A DNA stretch of 64,000 nt from Urbifossiella sp046350095 (GTDB lineage Bacteria; Planctomycetota; Planctomycetia; Gemmatales; Gemmataceae): positions 62,001 through 126,000 of the forward strand of contig JAXMBA010000005.1 of assembly GCA_046350095.1 (NCBI GenBank). Direction: 5' to 3'. The number at the start of each line of letters is the position of its first letter. Positions within the stretch are counted from its first letter, which is position 1. The notes under the pieces are model-generated. The model had not been told where the DNA came from, ran no database searches, and worked only from the letters and a program-made list of their open reading frames with translations. Both the position numbers and the translations under genes were made by a program. Shown here one piece after another: positions 1 to 7,046 of the stretch.

Positions 1-993
1 GATCTGCTCGTCCACGTTGTCCATCTCGAAGCGGACCTTGAACCGCTGGTTCACGTCCTTCACGCCGAGGGCCAGGAAGCCGGTGGCGGTGCGGAGGCGG
101 TCGCGCTCGGCGTCGGTGTCGGCCGCCAGCAGGTCGCCGGCCAGCTGCTCGCGGACGAACCGGTCGAACGGCACGTCGGCGTTGACGGCGTCGATGACGT
201 AGTCGCGGTAGCGCCAGGCGTGCGGGTACGGGATGTTGCGGCTCGGCCCGGTGCTCTCGCCGTAGCGGGCGGCGTCGAGCCAGTGCCGGCCCCAGCGCTC
301 GCCGAACGCCGGGGACGCCAGCAAGCGATCCACGAGCGCGGGGAGCGACGGGTCGCGGAGGAAAGCGTCCACCTCCGCGGGCGTCGGCGGCAGGCCGGTC
401 AGGTCGAACGTGACGCGGCGGACGAGCGTGACCGCGTCGGCGTCGCCGACCGGCTTCAGCCCCTTGGCGTCGAGCGCGGCGAGGACGAAGCGGTCGATGT
501 CGTCGCGCGGCCAGGCGGCGTCCGTCACCGCCGGTGCGGTCGGGTTCGTCACGGGCTTGAACGCCCAGTGCTCGGCGCGGAGCTTGTCGTAGCCGGGGCG
601 GCCCTTGCCGAGCGTCGCCGGCACGCGGACCGCCGGCCACACGGCCCCGTCCTTCACCCACTGGGTCAGGTCGGCGATCTGGGCGGCGGTCAGCTTCTCG
701 CCCTCGGACGGCATCTGCTTCTTGGCGTCGTGGGCGACGCGCTTCAGGAGCAGGCTCTTTTCGGGCTGGCCGGGCACGACCGCGGGGCCGCCGTTGCCGC
801 CGGTCAACAGGCCGTGGTGGTCGTCCACGCGGAGGCCGCCGGCGGGCTTGGTGTCGGCGGAGTGGCACTGGTTACAGTGGTTGACCAGGACCGGGCGGAC
901 CTTCTTCTCGAAGAATTCGAGCTTGGCGGCGTCCGGCGGCGCGGCGCCGGCAACGCCGGCCGCCGCGAGCAGAACCAGGAGTGAGAGACGCAT
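1..993 (-). CDS. PSCyt1 / DUF1549 domain cytochrome-like protein (3' end outside window)
   Basis: The gene starts at 993 with ATG and runs out of the window, so only about 331 residues are seen. A signal peptide covers residues 1-17. A planctomycete cytochrome c-like heme site follows: C40-N-Q-C43-H44, then a PSCyt1-type segment containing the K-Q-M-P-S-E-G-E stretch. From about residue 135 the DUF1549 (PSCyt2) domain begins; it includes DRFVLAALDAKGL, FDLTGLPPTP and the RYGEST segment. Full family members carry a C-terminal DUF1553 domain, which would lie beyond base 1. Such proteins are exported, heme-binding and often paired with a DUF1501 protein; none is adjacent here. Their biochemical role is not established. 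This start was chosen because it is followed directly by an intact signal peptide. Confidence 0.9.
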   Translation of the reverse strand, partial: MRLSLLVLLAAAGVAGAAPPDAAKLEFFEKKVRPVLVNHCNQCHSADTKPAGGLRVDDHHGLLTGGNGGPAVVPGQPEKSLLLKRVAHDAKKQMPSEGEKLTAAQIADLTQWVKDGAVWPAVRVPATLGKGRPGYDKLRAEHWAFKPVTNPTAPAVTDAAWPRDDIDRFVLAALDAKGLKPVGDADAVTLVRRVTFDLTGLPPTPAEVDAFLRDPSLPALVDRLLASPAFGERWGRHWLDAARYGESTGPSRNIPYPHAWRYRDYVIDAVNADVPFDRFVREQLAGDLLAADTDAERDRLRTATGFLALGVKDVNQRFKVRFEMDNVDEQI

Positions 994-1027
994 ATCGGGG
1001 AATCCGAGGGTGATTCGGTGTGTGGGG

Positions 1028-1438
1028 TCAGCGCGCGGCGACGGCGAGGGTCACGGGCTGGGCCGCCGGCACGCGGACGGTCAGGCCGGACGTCTCGAAC
1101 CGGCCGTACCGGGCGGGCACGGCCTTCGCGGCCTTCTGCTGCAGCGCCGGGTCGTCGTCGCCGAGGATGATGCGGGCCTTGTAGGTTCCTTCGGGCGCGC
1201 CGCGGCGGACGCTTCCGTCCTTCAGGCTGTCCAGCGTAAAGCGGCCGTCGGGCTCGATGGTCCCGGACGCCCGCACGGTCGGGTCGGACTCCAGCGCCAC
1301 CTCGACGGTGCTGCCGGCGAGCACGGCCGGGCCGCCGGGCACGGTCACGGTGCCGGTCACGGGCTGAAGCCCGTCGGGGGACGAACAGCCGGCGAGGGCG
1401 ATTGCGAGGGTCGCCGGCAGGAACACGCGTGTACTCAC
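1028..1438 (-). CDS. Small lipoprotein with carboxypeptidase-regulatory-like fold
   Basis: A 136-residue protein with a lipobox ending at Cys18 (AIALAGC), so it is probably an outer-membrane or periplasm-facing lipoprotein. The rest reads as a single beta-sandwich of the transthyretin/carboxypeptidase regulatory type: 'VTGTVTVPGG..LAGSTVEVAL' is followed by a 'G.F.LDSLKDGS.RRGAPEGTYKARI' stretch. Planctomycetes often encode such lipoproteins beside DUF1559 pseudopilins, and one lies upstream at 1487-2404 on the same strand, 48 bases away. The two are probably cotranscribed. The exact function is unknown. Confidence 0.8.
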   Translation of the reverse strand: MSTRVFLPATLAIALAGCSSPDGLQPVTGTVTVPGGPAVLAGSTVEVALESDPTVRASGTIEPDGRFTLDSLKDGSVRRGAPEGTYKARIILGDDDPALQQKAAKAVPARYGRFETSGLTVRVPAAQPVTLAVAAR

Positions 1439-1486
1439 GTCACAGTCTCCACGATGGCGGGCGATGGGGCAAGCGCGTTCCGCCGA

Positions 1487-2404
1487 TCAGAAGTCCCCGT
1501 TCAGCACGAGCCCGTCGTTGCGGGTCACGAGGCGGGTCAGCGTCTCCAGCGTCGCCGTGTTCTTCACCGCCTTCACGCTGCCGTCGGCGAACACGAAGTT
1601 CGTCACGCCCGTGTGGGCGCTGCCGAAGCTGCTGTTGGCCACCGCCAGCGTCTGCACGTCCGGCCCCAGGAGCGCCCGCTGGTCGCCGTTGACGTTGCTG
1701 ACGCCCATCATCCGCCGCGTGTTGTTGCGGTTGCCGCCGAACACGCTGCGGTCCTCGTTCTTCCCCCGCAGCGAGTTCGGGCGGACGTGCTTCTCGCCGA
1801 ACATCGTCGTGTTGCTCGTGCCGTCGGTGACGCTCAGCAGGGTCAGCTGCCCGCGCCACGACCGCAGGTACGGGTTGCCCGCGCCGTCCACCCCCACGTC
1901 CGGGAAGTTCGGGATGATCGCCCCGACCGAGTTCGTGTACGCCGCGTGCGTGCCGAAGCTGGCGGCGTAGTCGGTGAGGGCGGCGCCGTCGGCCCGGAAG
2001 TCGTTGACACTCAGCACGTGCGGCGGCCGCGACGGGCAGGCGTAGACGGTGATGAACGTCTGCACCGCGGCCGCCGGCTGCTTGCTCGCCGGGTAGCGCA
2101 AGTCCCACAGGTTGTACTGGGCCGTCTGCTCGATGTGCGGCAGCAGCAACGCCCCCCACGTCGCCCACCCGTCGAGCGCCTCGGAGTTGTCACCGATGAA
2201 CGCCGGCACCAGGGTGCCCACGGTGTCGTGGTAGTTGTGCGCGGCCAGGCCGATCTGCTTCAGGTTGTTCTGGCACTTGGCGCGGGCCGCCGCCTCGCGC
2301 ACCTTCTGCACGGCCGGCAGCAAGAGGCCGATCAGGATGGCGATGATGGCGATGACCACCAGCAGCTCGATCAGCGTGAACCCGCGGGTTCGGTTGCGAT
2401 TCAT
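1487..2404 (-). CDS. DUF1559 pseudopilin-like protein
   Basis: A 305-residue protein starting with a class III (type IV pilin-like) leader: MNRNRTRGFTLIELLVVIA, with predicted cleavage between G8 and F9. The hydrophobic helix is followed by the planctomycete signature LLPAVQKVREAAARAKC.NNLKQ. The C-terminus has the DUF1559 'H-T-G-V..FADGSVKAV' motif. These proteins are exported and N-methylated like major or minor pseudopilins, but their assembly partner is not known. The reading frame is open further upstream to 2473; the 2404 start is preferred because the leader then has the usual length. It lies upstream of the lipoprotein at 1028-1438. Confidence 0.92.
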   Translation of the reverse strand: MNRNRTRGFTLIELLVVIAIIAILIGLLLPAVQKVREAAARAKCQNNLKQIGLAAHNYHDTVGTLVPAFIGDNSEALDGWATWGALLLPHIEQTAQYNLWDLRYPASKQPAAAVQTFITVYACPSRPPHVLSVNDFRADGAALTDYAASFGTHAAYTNSVGAIIPNFPDVGVDGAGNPYLRSWRGQLTLLSVTDGTSNTTMFGEKHVRPNSLRGKNEDRSVFGGNRNNTRRMMGVSNVNGDQRALLGPDVQTLAVANSSFGSAHTGVTNFVFADGSVKAVKNTATLETLTRLVTRNDGLVLNGDF

Positions 2405-2825
2405 GAGTCGATCCCTCGTTCGAGGTCGCGTTCGGCACCTGCCGGAACGTGACTGCACTATCTTGATCGACATGATGGTGAATCTTCCGTGGCGTTCCTA
2501 GTCCCGATCCCGCCGCACCACTCCTACTGGGTCAAGTCGTCGCCCGCATACGGGGCAACAATCGGTCGCAAAACATGAATCAGAAACGATTTTCGGCGCA
2601 TCATCAGGCCGCGACGAGCGTCGCAGTTCAGCGCCGATGAGGTGACGCAGTAGGTGCCCGAACGGTGATTCTGGACCGCGCCGTGGGAATCTGCTGGCGG
2701 TCATTCACGACTTCTGCGATATACTTGGTCGTGTTGGTAGCCGACTCCCCCGGCTCGAACCGATTCCATTCCTGAGCCGTACCGCCCGACGGCCGCATCC
2801 GGCGCCAGCCGATGCCGAGGGACTC
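2405..2825. other. 421-base gene-poor region upstream of the pseudopilin and transposase
   Basis: No convincing gene was found. It should hold the promoter of the minus-strand pseudopilin. Its right half contains one copy of a 12-base word repeated beyond the transposase (2643-2654). A short minus-strand frame at 2498-2704 has a CPVCGR motif but no ribosome site or family resemblance. Confidence 0.5.
2643..2654 (+). repeat. 12-base direct repeat, left copy
   Basis: TGACGCAGTAGG occurs here and again at 3723-3734, bracketing the transposase gene. Both copies are preceded by a GCCGAT word (2633-2638 and 3703-3708). This is longer than an expected IS701 target duplication. Confidence 0.6.
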
Positions 2826-3689
2826 GTGATCGTGGCTGCTCAGCACCGGCCCGTCCTGGACGCCGACCGCCTCGCCCGCCTGGAGGCGTTCGCCGAGCGC
2901 TTCCGCGACGTGTTCCCGCGGAACGACCAGTTCCGCCGCTTCGTCGCGTACCTCGCCGGCCTGCTGACCGCCCCCGGCCGCAAGAACGTCGAGGGGATCG
3001 CCGCCGCGGCCGCGGGCCTGGCCCCCGCCGAGGCCGACCTGGTGCAGGCGCTCCAGCACTTCGTGACGCGCAGCCCGTGGGACGCGGCCCGCCTGTTCGC
3101 CGCGTGCCGCCGCGTCCGGCCGGGGGCGACCGCCGACCCGGGCGCCGTGTGGGTCGTTCACGACGCGGCGTTCCCCAAGAAGGGCCGGCACTCGGCCGGC
3201 GTGCAGCGGCAGTACGCCCGCTCGCTGGGGCAGAAGGTGAACTGCCAGCTCGGCGTCGTACTGGCCCAGCACGGCCCGGCGGGTTACTTCCCGCTGGCGG
3301 CCCGGCTGTACCTGCCGGCGCACTGGCTGCGCGAGAACGCCGCGCTGGCCGAGCGCACCGTCCCCGACGACGCCCGCAAGCCGGCGTCGAAGGCGGAGCT
3401 GGCGCTGGCGATGATCGACGAGGTACGCGCCGAAGGCCGGCTGCCCGGCTCCGGCGTCGTGGTGCCCGAGGACGGCTACGCCCGCGAGCTGGCCGAGGTC
3501 CTGCCGGCGCGGAAGCTGGGCGTCGCGGAGGGGAGCGACCACCTGCCCGAGGCGCGGGCACGGTTCGATGACATCCGCACGGCGCTGGGGCTGGATCACT
3601 TCGAGGGGCGGACGTGGGCCGGCTGGCACCACCACGTCAGCCTGGTCGTTACGGCTTACACGTTCCAGAGTTGCGACGCGGCCGGCTGA
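2826..3689 (+). CDS. IS701-type DDE transposase, internally shortened
   Basis: A 287-residue protein with a GTG start. The N-terminal half has the family pattern: a helical region about 15-60, then VWVVHDAAFPKKGRHSAGVQ, where the Asp is the first catalytic residue. A second acidic site is seen at VVVPEDGYARE. The LDHFEGRTWAGWHHHV block normally carries the third acidic residue (Glu). In full-length relatives of roughly 400 residues, more than 100 residues separate the second site and the FEGR block; here only about 40 remain. The protein also ends soon after FEGR..HHHV. It is therefore probably an inactive deletion derivative, though a naturally compact subgroup cannot be excluded. No clear terminal inverted repeats were found. 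Confidence 0.8.
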   Translation: MIVAAQHRPVLDADRLARLEAFAERFRDVFPRNDQFRRFVAYLAGLLTAPGRKNVEGIAAAAAGLAPAEADLVQALQHFVTRSPWDAARLFAACRRVRPGATADPGAVWVVHDAAFPKKGRHSAGVQRQYARSLGQKVNCQLGVVLAQHGPAGYFPLAARLYLPAHWLRENAALAERTVPDDARKPASKAELALAMIDEVRAEGRLPGSGVVVPEDGYARELAEVLPARKLGVAEGSDHLPEARARFDDIRTALGLDHFEGRTWAGWHHHVSLVVTAYTFQSCDAAG

Positions 3690-3722
3690 GTTCGCCGACC
3701 GGGCCGATCAACAAGCTGATGC

Positions 3723-3734
3723 TGACGCAGTAGG
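3723..3734 (+). repeat. 12-base direct repeat, right copy
   Basis: This is an exact second copy of TGACGCAGTAGG, 34 bases after the transposase stop. See the copy at 2643-2654. Confidence 0.6.
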
Positions 3735-3798
3735 AACCCCGCCCGGAATGGTGGTAGGCAGGGCGGGTCGTAACGGTTATCCTGTCCCACGTCGCCGG

Positions 3799-4005
3799 TC
3801 AGTTCGTCGAAAAGACCGTCGGCTGAAGGTGGCGCGGCGGCGCGAGCTGGGCCTGCGTCTGCTCGGCGGCGAGGCGATAAACCTCACGAACCCAGTCGAG
3901 TTGGCCGGCGCCGACCGCCACGGGGACGAACGATTCGAGACACGGCACCGCGAACCGGTTCGTGAGTTCCGGCCGCAACAGGTGACGCAACCTGTTCTGG
4001 AACAT
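3799..4005 (-). CDS. Possible small hypothetical protein
   Basis: A 68-residue frame beginning MFQNRLRHLLRPELTNRF and containing LDWVREVYRLAAEQTQAQ. The composition is protein-like (balanced, one amphipathic helix) and third positions are mostly G/C. There is no recognised family and no strong ribosome site. Its 3' end lies 80 bases from the attC-like end at 3701-3719 on the same strand, so it could be a decayed cassette gene. It may be spurious. Confidence 0.3.
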   Translation of the reverse strand: MFQNRLRHLLRPELTNRFAVPCLESFVPVAVGAGQLDWVREVYRLAAEQTQAQLAPPRHLQPTVFSTN

Positions 4006-4184
4006 GACGTTGGCCCTGGTTCGGGGGCGAAGTCGGCTTTAACCCGACCAACTTGATCGAGTTTGTGAAGTAAGTCTACACCCGGCCGGCGGGAAAATCA
4101 ACTTCCCGGCGACGGTTTTGTCCCCCGTTTTGGGCACTGGCGGCGTTTCGTCCGGAATCCGACCCCCCTGCGAAGGAGCGAGCA

Positions 4185-4640
4185 ATGGCCACGGCGATGA
4201 TGATGGACCGGGCGGCGATGGCGAACATGACCACGGGCATGCCGACCGGGATGCCGGCGACGGGCACGCCGAACATGGTGATGGTGCCGCGCTGCACGAT
4301 GAAGGTGGAGAAGATCGCCGGCGGGATGAAGATGACGTGCGTGTGCGACGACGCCGCCGCGTGCGCCATGATGCAGAACCTGTGCACGATGATGGCCGGC
4401 GGCATGTGCAGCATGTGCTGCATGATGAACGGCATGACGGTGTGCTGCTGCAACATGATGATGGGCGCGTGCAAGGTGGAGATGACGAAGGACGGCTGCT
4501 GCGTGACCTGCACGAGCGGCGACAAGGCCTGCTGCGACATGATCCAGGGCTGCTGCGACTGCGTGGCCGCGTGCATGAAGGCCGGCTGCACCTGCTGCCT
4601 GATGATGGGCGGCACCCCGGTGTGCTGCTGCGTGTGCTGA
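4185..4640 (+). CDS. Extremely Cys- and Met-rich small protein
   Basis: A 151-residue protein with about 28 Cys and 30 Met, together over a third of all residues. The first 35 residues are Met/Thr/Pro/Gly-rich without Cys (MATAMMMDRAAM...TGMPTGMP). Thereafter Cys appears in pairs and triplets (CCC, CC, C.C), interleaved with MM and MMM, ending in CCCVC. It has no signal peptide or membrane segment that I can define. A clear ribosome site (GAAGGAG) precedes the ATG, and a strong terminator follows at 4703-4738, so it is probably a single-gene transcript. The composition suggests soft-metal binding, most likely Cu(I), in the manner of metallothioneins or Met-rich copper sponges. That is inference; I recognise no family. 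Confidence 0.8.
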   Translation: MATAMMMDRAAMANMTTGMPTGMPATGTPNMVMVPRCTMKVEKIAGGMKMTCVCDDAAACAMMQNLCTMMAGGMCSMCCMMNGMTVCCCNMMMGACKVEMTKDGCCVTCTSGDKACCDMIQGCCDCVAACMKAGCTCCLMMGGTPVCCCVC

Positions 4641-4702
4641 GCCGACGGCGGGACACGTCGAACCGGCCGCCGCCCCGCGACGCGGGTCGGCGCCTCACCT
4701 CC

Positions 4703-4738
4703 GAGCCCGGCTGAAATGCCGGGCTCGCCTATTTTCTT
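4703..4738 (+). terminator. Intrinsic terminator after the Cys/Met-rich gene
   Basis: A perfect 9-base stem (GAGCCCGGC / GCCGGGCTC) with a 6-base loop TGAAAT, then GCCTATTTTCTT. It lies 62 bases after the stop at 4640 and separates that gene from the cassette-like array. Confidence 0.8.
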
Positions 4739-4750
4739 GCGACCGTTGCT

Positions 4751-4846
4751 TCGAGTCGGTACGCTCCAGCAGACGGGCGATGCCCGCCGTGGAGCCGCAC
4801 CGGGGATTCGCCAGCTCGCGGCGAGTGCGCCTAAACACTACTCGGC
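4751..4846 (+). repeat. Degenerate attC-like element (left edge of array)
   Basis: It contains CTCCAGCAGACGG (4764-4776), close to CTGCAGCAGACGG in the element at 6261-6350. About 70 bases later comes ACTCGGC (4840-4846), followed by an A/G-rich ribosome-site stretch before the GTG at 4864. This matches the layout after the other elements. The left end does not show a clear GCC.AAC core, so the boundary is approximate. Confidence 0.3.
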
Positions 4847-4863
4847 GAGAAAGGGGAAGCGGT

Positions 4864-5334
4864 GTGCAACAGATCCCCACTGACCTACTGGCTGCGCTAC
4901 CCGAGGCTGGAGTGCCCGTAGCCCAGCTGTGGTGGGAGTCGTTGGGCGAGTCTGATCGCGACCGGATCGCCGGGCTTTGGGACGAGCGGTTGGAGGTCAG
5001 CTTCTTCGCCCCGCAGGCGGACGCCACCGGGCAGGTGGATGGGTGGGAGGAAGTGCCGGCGGTCGAGGGTGGCCGGTTCGTGCCGCACGACGACAGTGGA
5101 GTGGGCGAGTGGGGACCGGGCTACTTCGAGCACCTGCTCCAGCACCCGGAGTTGGTTCTCGCCTACGAGGCGCCGACCCGCACGTTCCACATCGGCTGCA
5201 CCCGCCACCCAGTGGCCCGGGCCTGCCTGGCCGGCGGCGCGGTGCCGGCGGACTTCGTGTGCCCGGCGGGGTCGGGGGCGTGCCCGCTGGAGCGGCTACG
5301 TGGCGCCCAGTTGTCGGTCGCACGCCGCGCCTAA
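4864..5334 (+). CDS. Conserved-looking hypothetical protein (cassette 1)
   Basis: A 156-residue protein beginning at GTG 4864, behind AGAAAGGGGAAG. The frame is open to 4780, but the upstream part is Arg-rich and overlaps the edge element. It is soluble, with no signal peptide. It contains VAQLWWESLGE, IAGLWDERLEVSFF, GRFVPHDD, HLLQHPELVLAY and a C-terminal Cys/His region (HIGCTRHPVARACL...DFVCPAGSGACP) that might bind a metal. I recognise no function. The stop codon lies inside the start of the attC-like element at 5329 (GCCTAAC), as is common for integron cassettes. Confidence 0.65.
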   Translation: MQQIPTDLLAALPEAGVPVAQLWWESLGESDRDRIAGLWDERLEVSFFAPQADATGQVDGWEEVPAVEGGRFVPHDDSGVGEWGPGYFEHLLQHPELVLAYEAPTRTFHIGCTRHPVARACLAGGAVPADFVCPAGSGACPLERLRGAQLSVARRA

Positions 5335-5419
5335 CCCCATGCTGTCGCAGACCGCGGCCTCGGTAGCGATTCGTGACGCTCGGCGCTAGCGGCCGGCGCA
5401 AGTGAGCTTATTGATCGGC
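5329..5419 (+). repeat. attC-like element A (91 bp)
   Basis: It starts with GCCTAAC (5329-5335), which fits the integron R'' core RYYYAAC, and ends with GATCGGC (5413-5419). Next to the left core is ATGCTGTCGCAGACC, comparable to CTGCAGCAGACGG in element C. It is followed by CCACGGAGGCG, which supplies the ribosome site of the next gene. Length and layout match elements B (92 bp) and C (90 bp). Confidence 0.55.
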
Positions 5420-5433
5420 CCACGGAGGCGAGC

Positions 5434-5820
5434 TTGGAGGTGGAGGGCTTCGACGGCAGCACGCAGGTCCGCGATGAGGTCGACCTGCTCACCCGGCTCC
5501 GGTCTGACCGCCGTGGTCCCGACGGGGCGTTCGTCCTGTCCCACGGCGGCGACGAGTCGCTGTGGGTCCACATCCACGGCGACGCCGCGTTCCTTTGGTT
5601 CCTGCCGCATCGGGACGGGACGCACCCGGGGTTCGTCGCGGGCGGCATGTGGAGTGGGGAGCGCCGCCGCGTCCGTTTCCTTCAGACGAACGGCACACTG
5701 GCGGACTCGATCGTCGTACAGTGGTCGCAGCTAGTGCCAGTTGAGGCCGCGTATCGGGCTGTGGTCGAGTATCTGAACTCGCCTGAGAAGCCCGCGTCGG
5801 TGTCGTGGTTCGAACTGTGA
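5434..5820 (+). CDS. Imm1-family immunity protein (cassette 2)
   Basis: A 128-residue soluble protein, TTG start, with a GGAGG site about 6 bases upstream. The pattern is that of Imm1: DGAFVLSHGGDESLWVHIHGDAAFLWFLPH, then HPGFVAGG, VPVEAAYRAVVEYL and a C-terminal PASVSWFEL. Imm1 proteins usually neutralise deaminase-type or other polymorphic toxins and sit next to the toxin gene. No toxin gene is nearby here, so this is an orphan immunity gene within the cassette-like array. It could protect against toxins of related strains. The family assignment is by eye. Confidence 0.65.
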   Translation: MEVEGFDGSTQVRDEVDLLTRLRSDRRGPDGAFVLSHGGDESLWVHIHGDAAFLWFLPHRDGTHPGFVAGGMWSGERRRVRFLQTNGTLADSIVVQWSQLVPVEAAYRAVVEYLNSPEKPASVSWFEL

Positions 5821-5832
5821 GCGCCGCAAAAC

Positions 5833-5924
5833 GCCGAACCCCACGCATTAGTACACGGCGGCCTCGACAACGAGTAGCATTGGTTCAGCGTTCACAGCCG
5901 TGGCTGCTGAGCTCGATGTTCGGC
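5833..5924 (+). repeat. attC-like element B (92 bp)
   Basis: It begins GCCGAAC (5833-5839) and ends GTTCGGC (5918-5924), an exact reverse complement. Inside, CACGGC pairs with GCCGTG. GCTGCTGAGC before the right core resembles GCTGCTGACT in element C. It is followed by CACCGGAGGCG and the ATG at 5941. Confidence 0.6.
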
Positions 5925-5940
5925 CACCGGAGGCGCCGCG

Positions 5941-6234
5941 ATGGCAAAGCGCGTCAGCGAGGACGTTTTGGTCGCACGCCTGTTCCTCGCTACGCTGGTG
6001 GGTGCGGCGAGCGGGTGGTGGCTCTTCGTAGGCTTCGCCTTTGCAAGCATGACCGGTGTGACCCCGAGCGGTAGTCCCCAGTGGTGGGCGGCCGCGCTTG
6101 ATAGGCTCTTCCTCTCGTCGTCCGATTCATGGTTCGCGTGGGTGTTGGCGGCTCTGGTGCTCACGTGCGCTGGCATCGCTGCCCGCGACCTCGTGGTGCT
6201 CCTTTACCACATCGGCGCCCGGGCGGTCGGTTAA
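5941..6234 (+). CDS. Small hypothetical membrane protein (cassette 3)
   Basis: A 97-residue protein with two clear membrane segments, about residues 14-36 (FLATLVGAASGWWLFVGFAF) and 66-88 (WVLAALVLTCAGIAA..VVLL). A GGAGG site supplied by element B precedes it. No family was recognised. Its place behind one attC-like element and ahead of another suggests it is a mobile cassette gene. Confidence 0.6.
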   Translation: MAKRVSEDVLVARLFLATLVGAASGWWLFVGFAFASMTGVTPSGSPQWWAAALDRLFLSSSDSWFAWVLAALVLTCAGIAARDLVVLLYHIGARAVG

Positions 6235-6260
6235 CGTGACCGGCACTGCGTGGCGGGTCG

Positions 6261-6350
6261 GCCGAACCCGTCACTGCAGCAGACGGCCGCGGCGGAAGTA
6301 CTTCGGGAGGGCAGCGAGCGCGGCAGCCGCTGCTGACTTACACGTTCAGC
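6261..6350 (+). repeat. attC-like element C (90 bp)
   Basis: It begins GCCGAAC (6261-6267) and ends GTTCAGC (6344-6350), pairing in 6 of 7 positions. CTGCAGCAGACGGC near the left end pairs imperfectly with GCCGCTGCTGAC near the right end. This is the bulged inner-arm arrangement of integron attC sites. It is followed by CACGAGCGGAG but no gene for 138 bases. Confidence 0.6.
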
Positions 6351-6488
6351 CACGAGCGGAGCGGGGGCGAGCCGTGCCCGATCCGGAAGGCTGAACACGG
6401 GGTGGTCGCTCGCCGCGGGCGAACCGCCCCACGAATACACGCCGGTGCGCGGACGGCGCGTCACTCACTCAACCGAGCAGGAGAGACC

Positions 6489-7046
6489 ATGAGAGGTGTG
6501 CTGGCGCTGGTGGTCGGGGCGGGCGTGGCGCTCGCGTGGGCGGCGCCCGCCCGGACGCATGCGACCCAGGACAATCCCGAGAAGGGCCGGAAGACGGAGT
6601 GGGACGGGTATCACACGTGGTACCGCCTCACGAAGGGCCGGGCGATCACGGGTGACCCGACCGGGTTCCTGGGGAACAAGGACGTCGAGAAGGGCTACCG
6701 CGAGGTGTACGTGAACGCGGCGGGCGCGGCGGTGAGCAAGGGCCCGTCGCCCTACGTTTACCCCGAGGGGACGGTCATCGTCCGCGAGGTCTACGCGGAC
6801 AAGAAAGCCTGGGAGGAGAAGAAGACCCCGGCCCTCACCATCAGCATCAAGCTGAAGGCGGGGGCCGCGCCGGAGTCGAAGGACTGGGAGTACGTGCTCA
6901 TCCCGCCGGGGGAGAAGGAGCAGCGCGGGCGTGGGAACTCGGAAACGGGGCAGTTCTGCACCAAGTGCCACCTCAACGCGAAAGCGAGCAACGACTACCA
7001 CTTCACCAACGCGGCGTTCTTCGAGGGCCTGAAGTCGAAGAACTGA
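6489..7046 (+). CDS. Cytochrome P460-type heme protein
   Basis: A 185-residue exported protein (signal peptide about 1-25) with an AGGAG site just upstream. The C-terminal part has a c-type heme site C157-T-K-C160-H161, followed by ASNDYHFTN, as in the cytochrome P460 family. The central WDGYHTWYRLTKG and YVYPEGTVIVREVY blocks also fit. P460 proteins oxidise hydroxylamine or related small substrates in the periplasm using a Lys-crosslinked heme; candidate crosslink lysines are present (for example in the TISIKLKAG strand). The electron partner is not encoded nearby. Confidence 0.75.
   Translation: MRGVLALVVGAGVALAWAAPARTHATQDNPEKGRKTEWDGYHTWYRLTKGRAITGDPTGFLGNKDVEKGYREVYVNAAGAAVSKGPSPYVYPEGTVIVREVYADKKAWEEKKTPALTISIKLKAGAAPESKDWEYVLIPPGEKEQRGRGNSETGQFCTKCHLNAKASNDYHFTNAAFFEGLKSKN

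Larger units (their letters stand above)
3690..4184. other. 495-base gene-poor region between transposase and Cys/Met-rich gene
   Basis: It holds the right 12-base direct repeat (3723-3734) and a block at 3701-3719. That block matches, in 17 of 19 bases and reverse orientation, the right end of the attC-like element at 5403-5421. It also contains one doubtful minus-strand frame (3799-4005). A possible ribosome site, GAAGGAG, lies just before 4185. Confidence 0.5.

Noticed and set aside
2498..2704. Minus-strand frame with CPVCGR motif upstream of the transposase
   Set aside because: It has a single Cys pair, no partner ligands, no ribosome site and low-complexity neighbours.
5329..6350. The 90-base elements as simple terminators or REP repeats
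   Set aside because: They lack T-runs and have equal lengths with complementary cores at both ends. They also share a following ribosome-site word, which fits recombination sites better.
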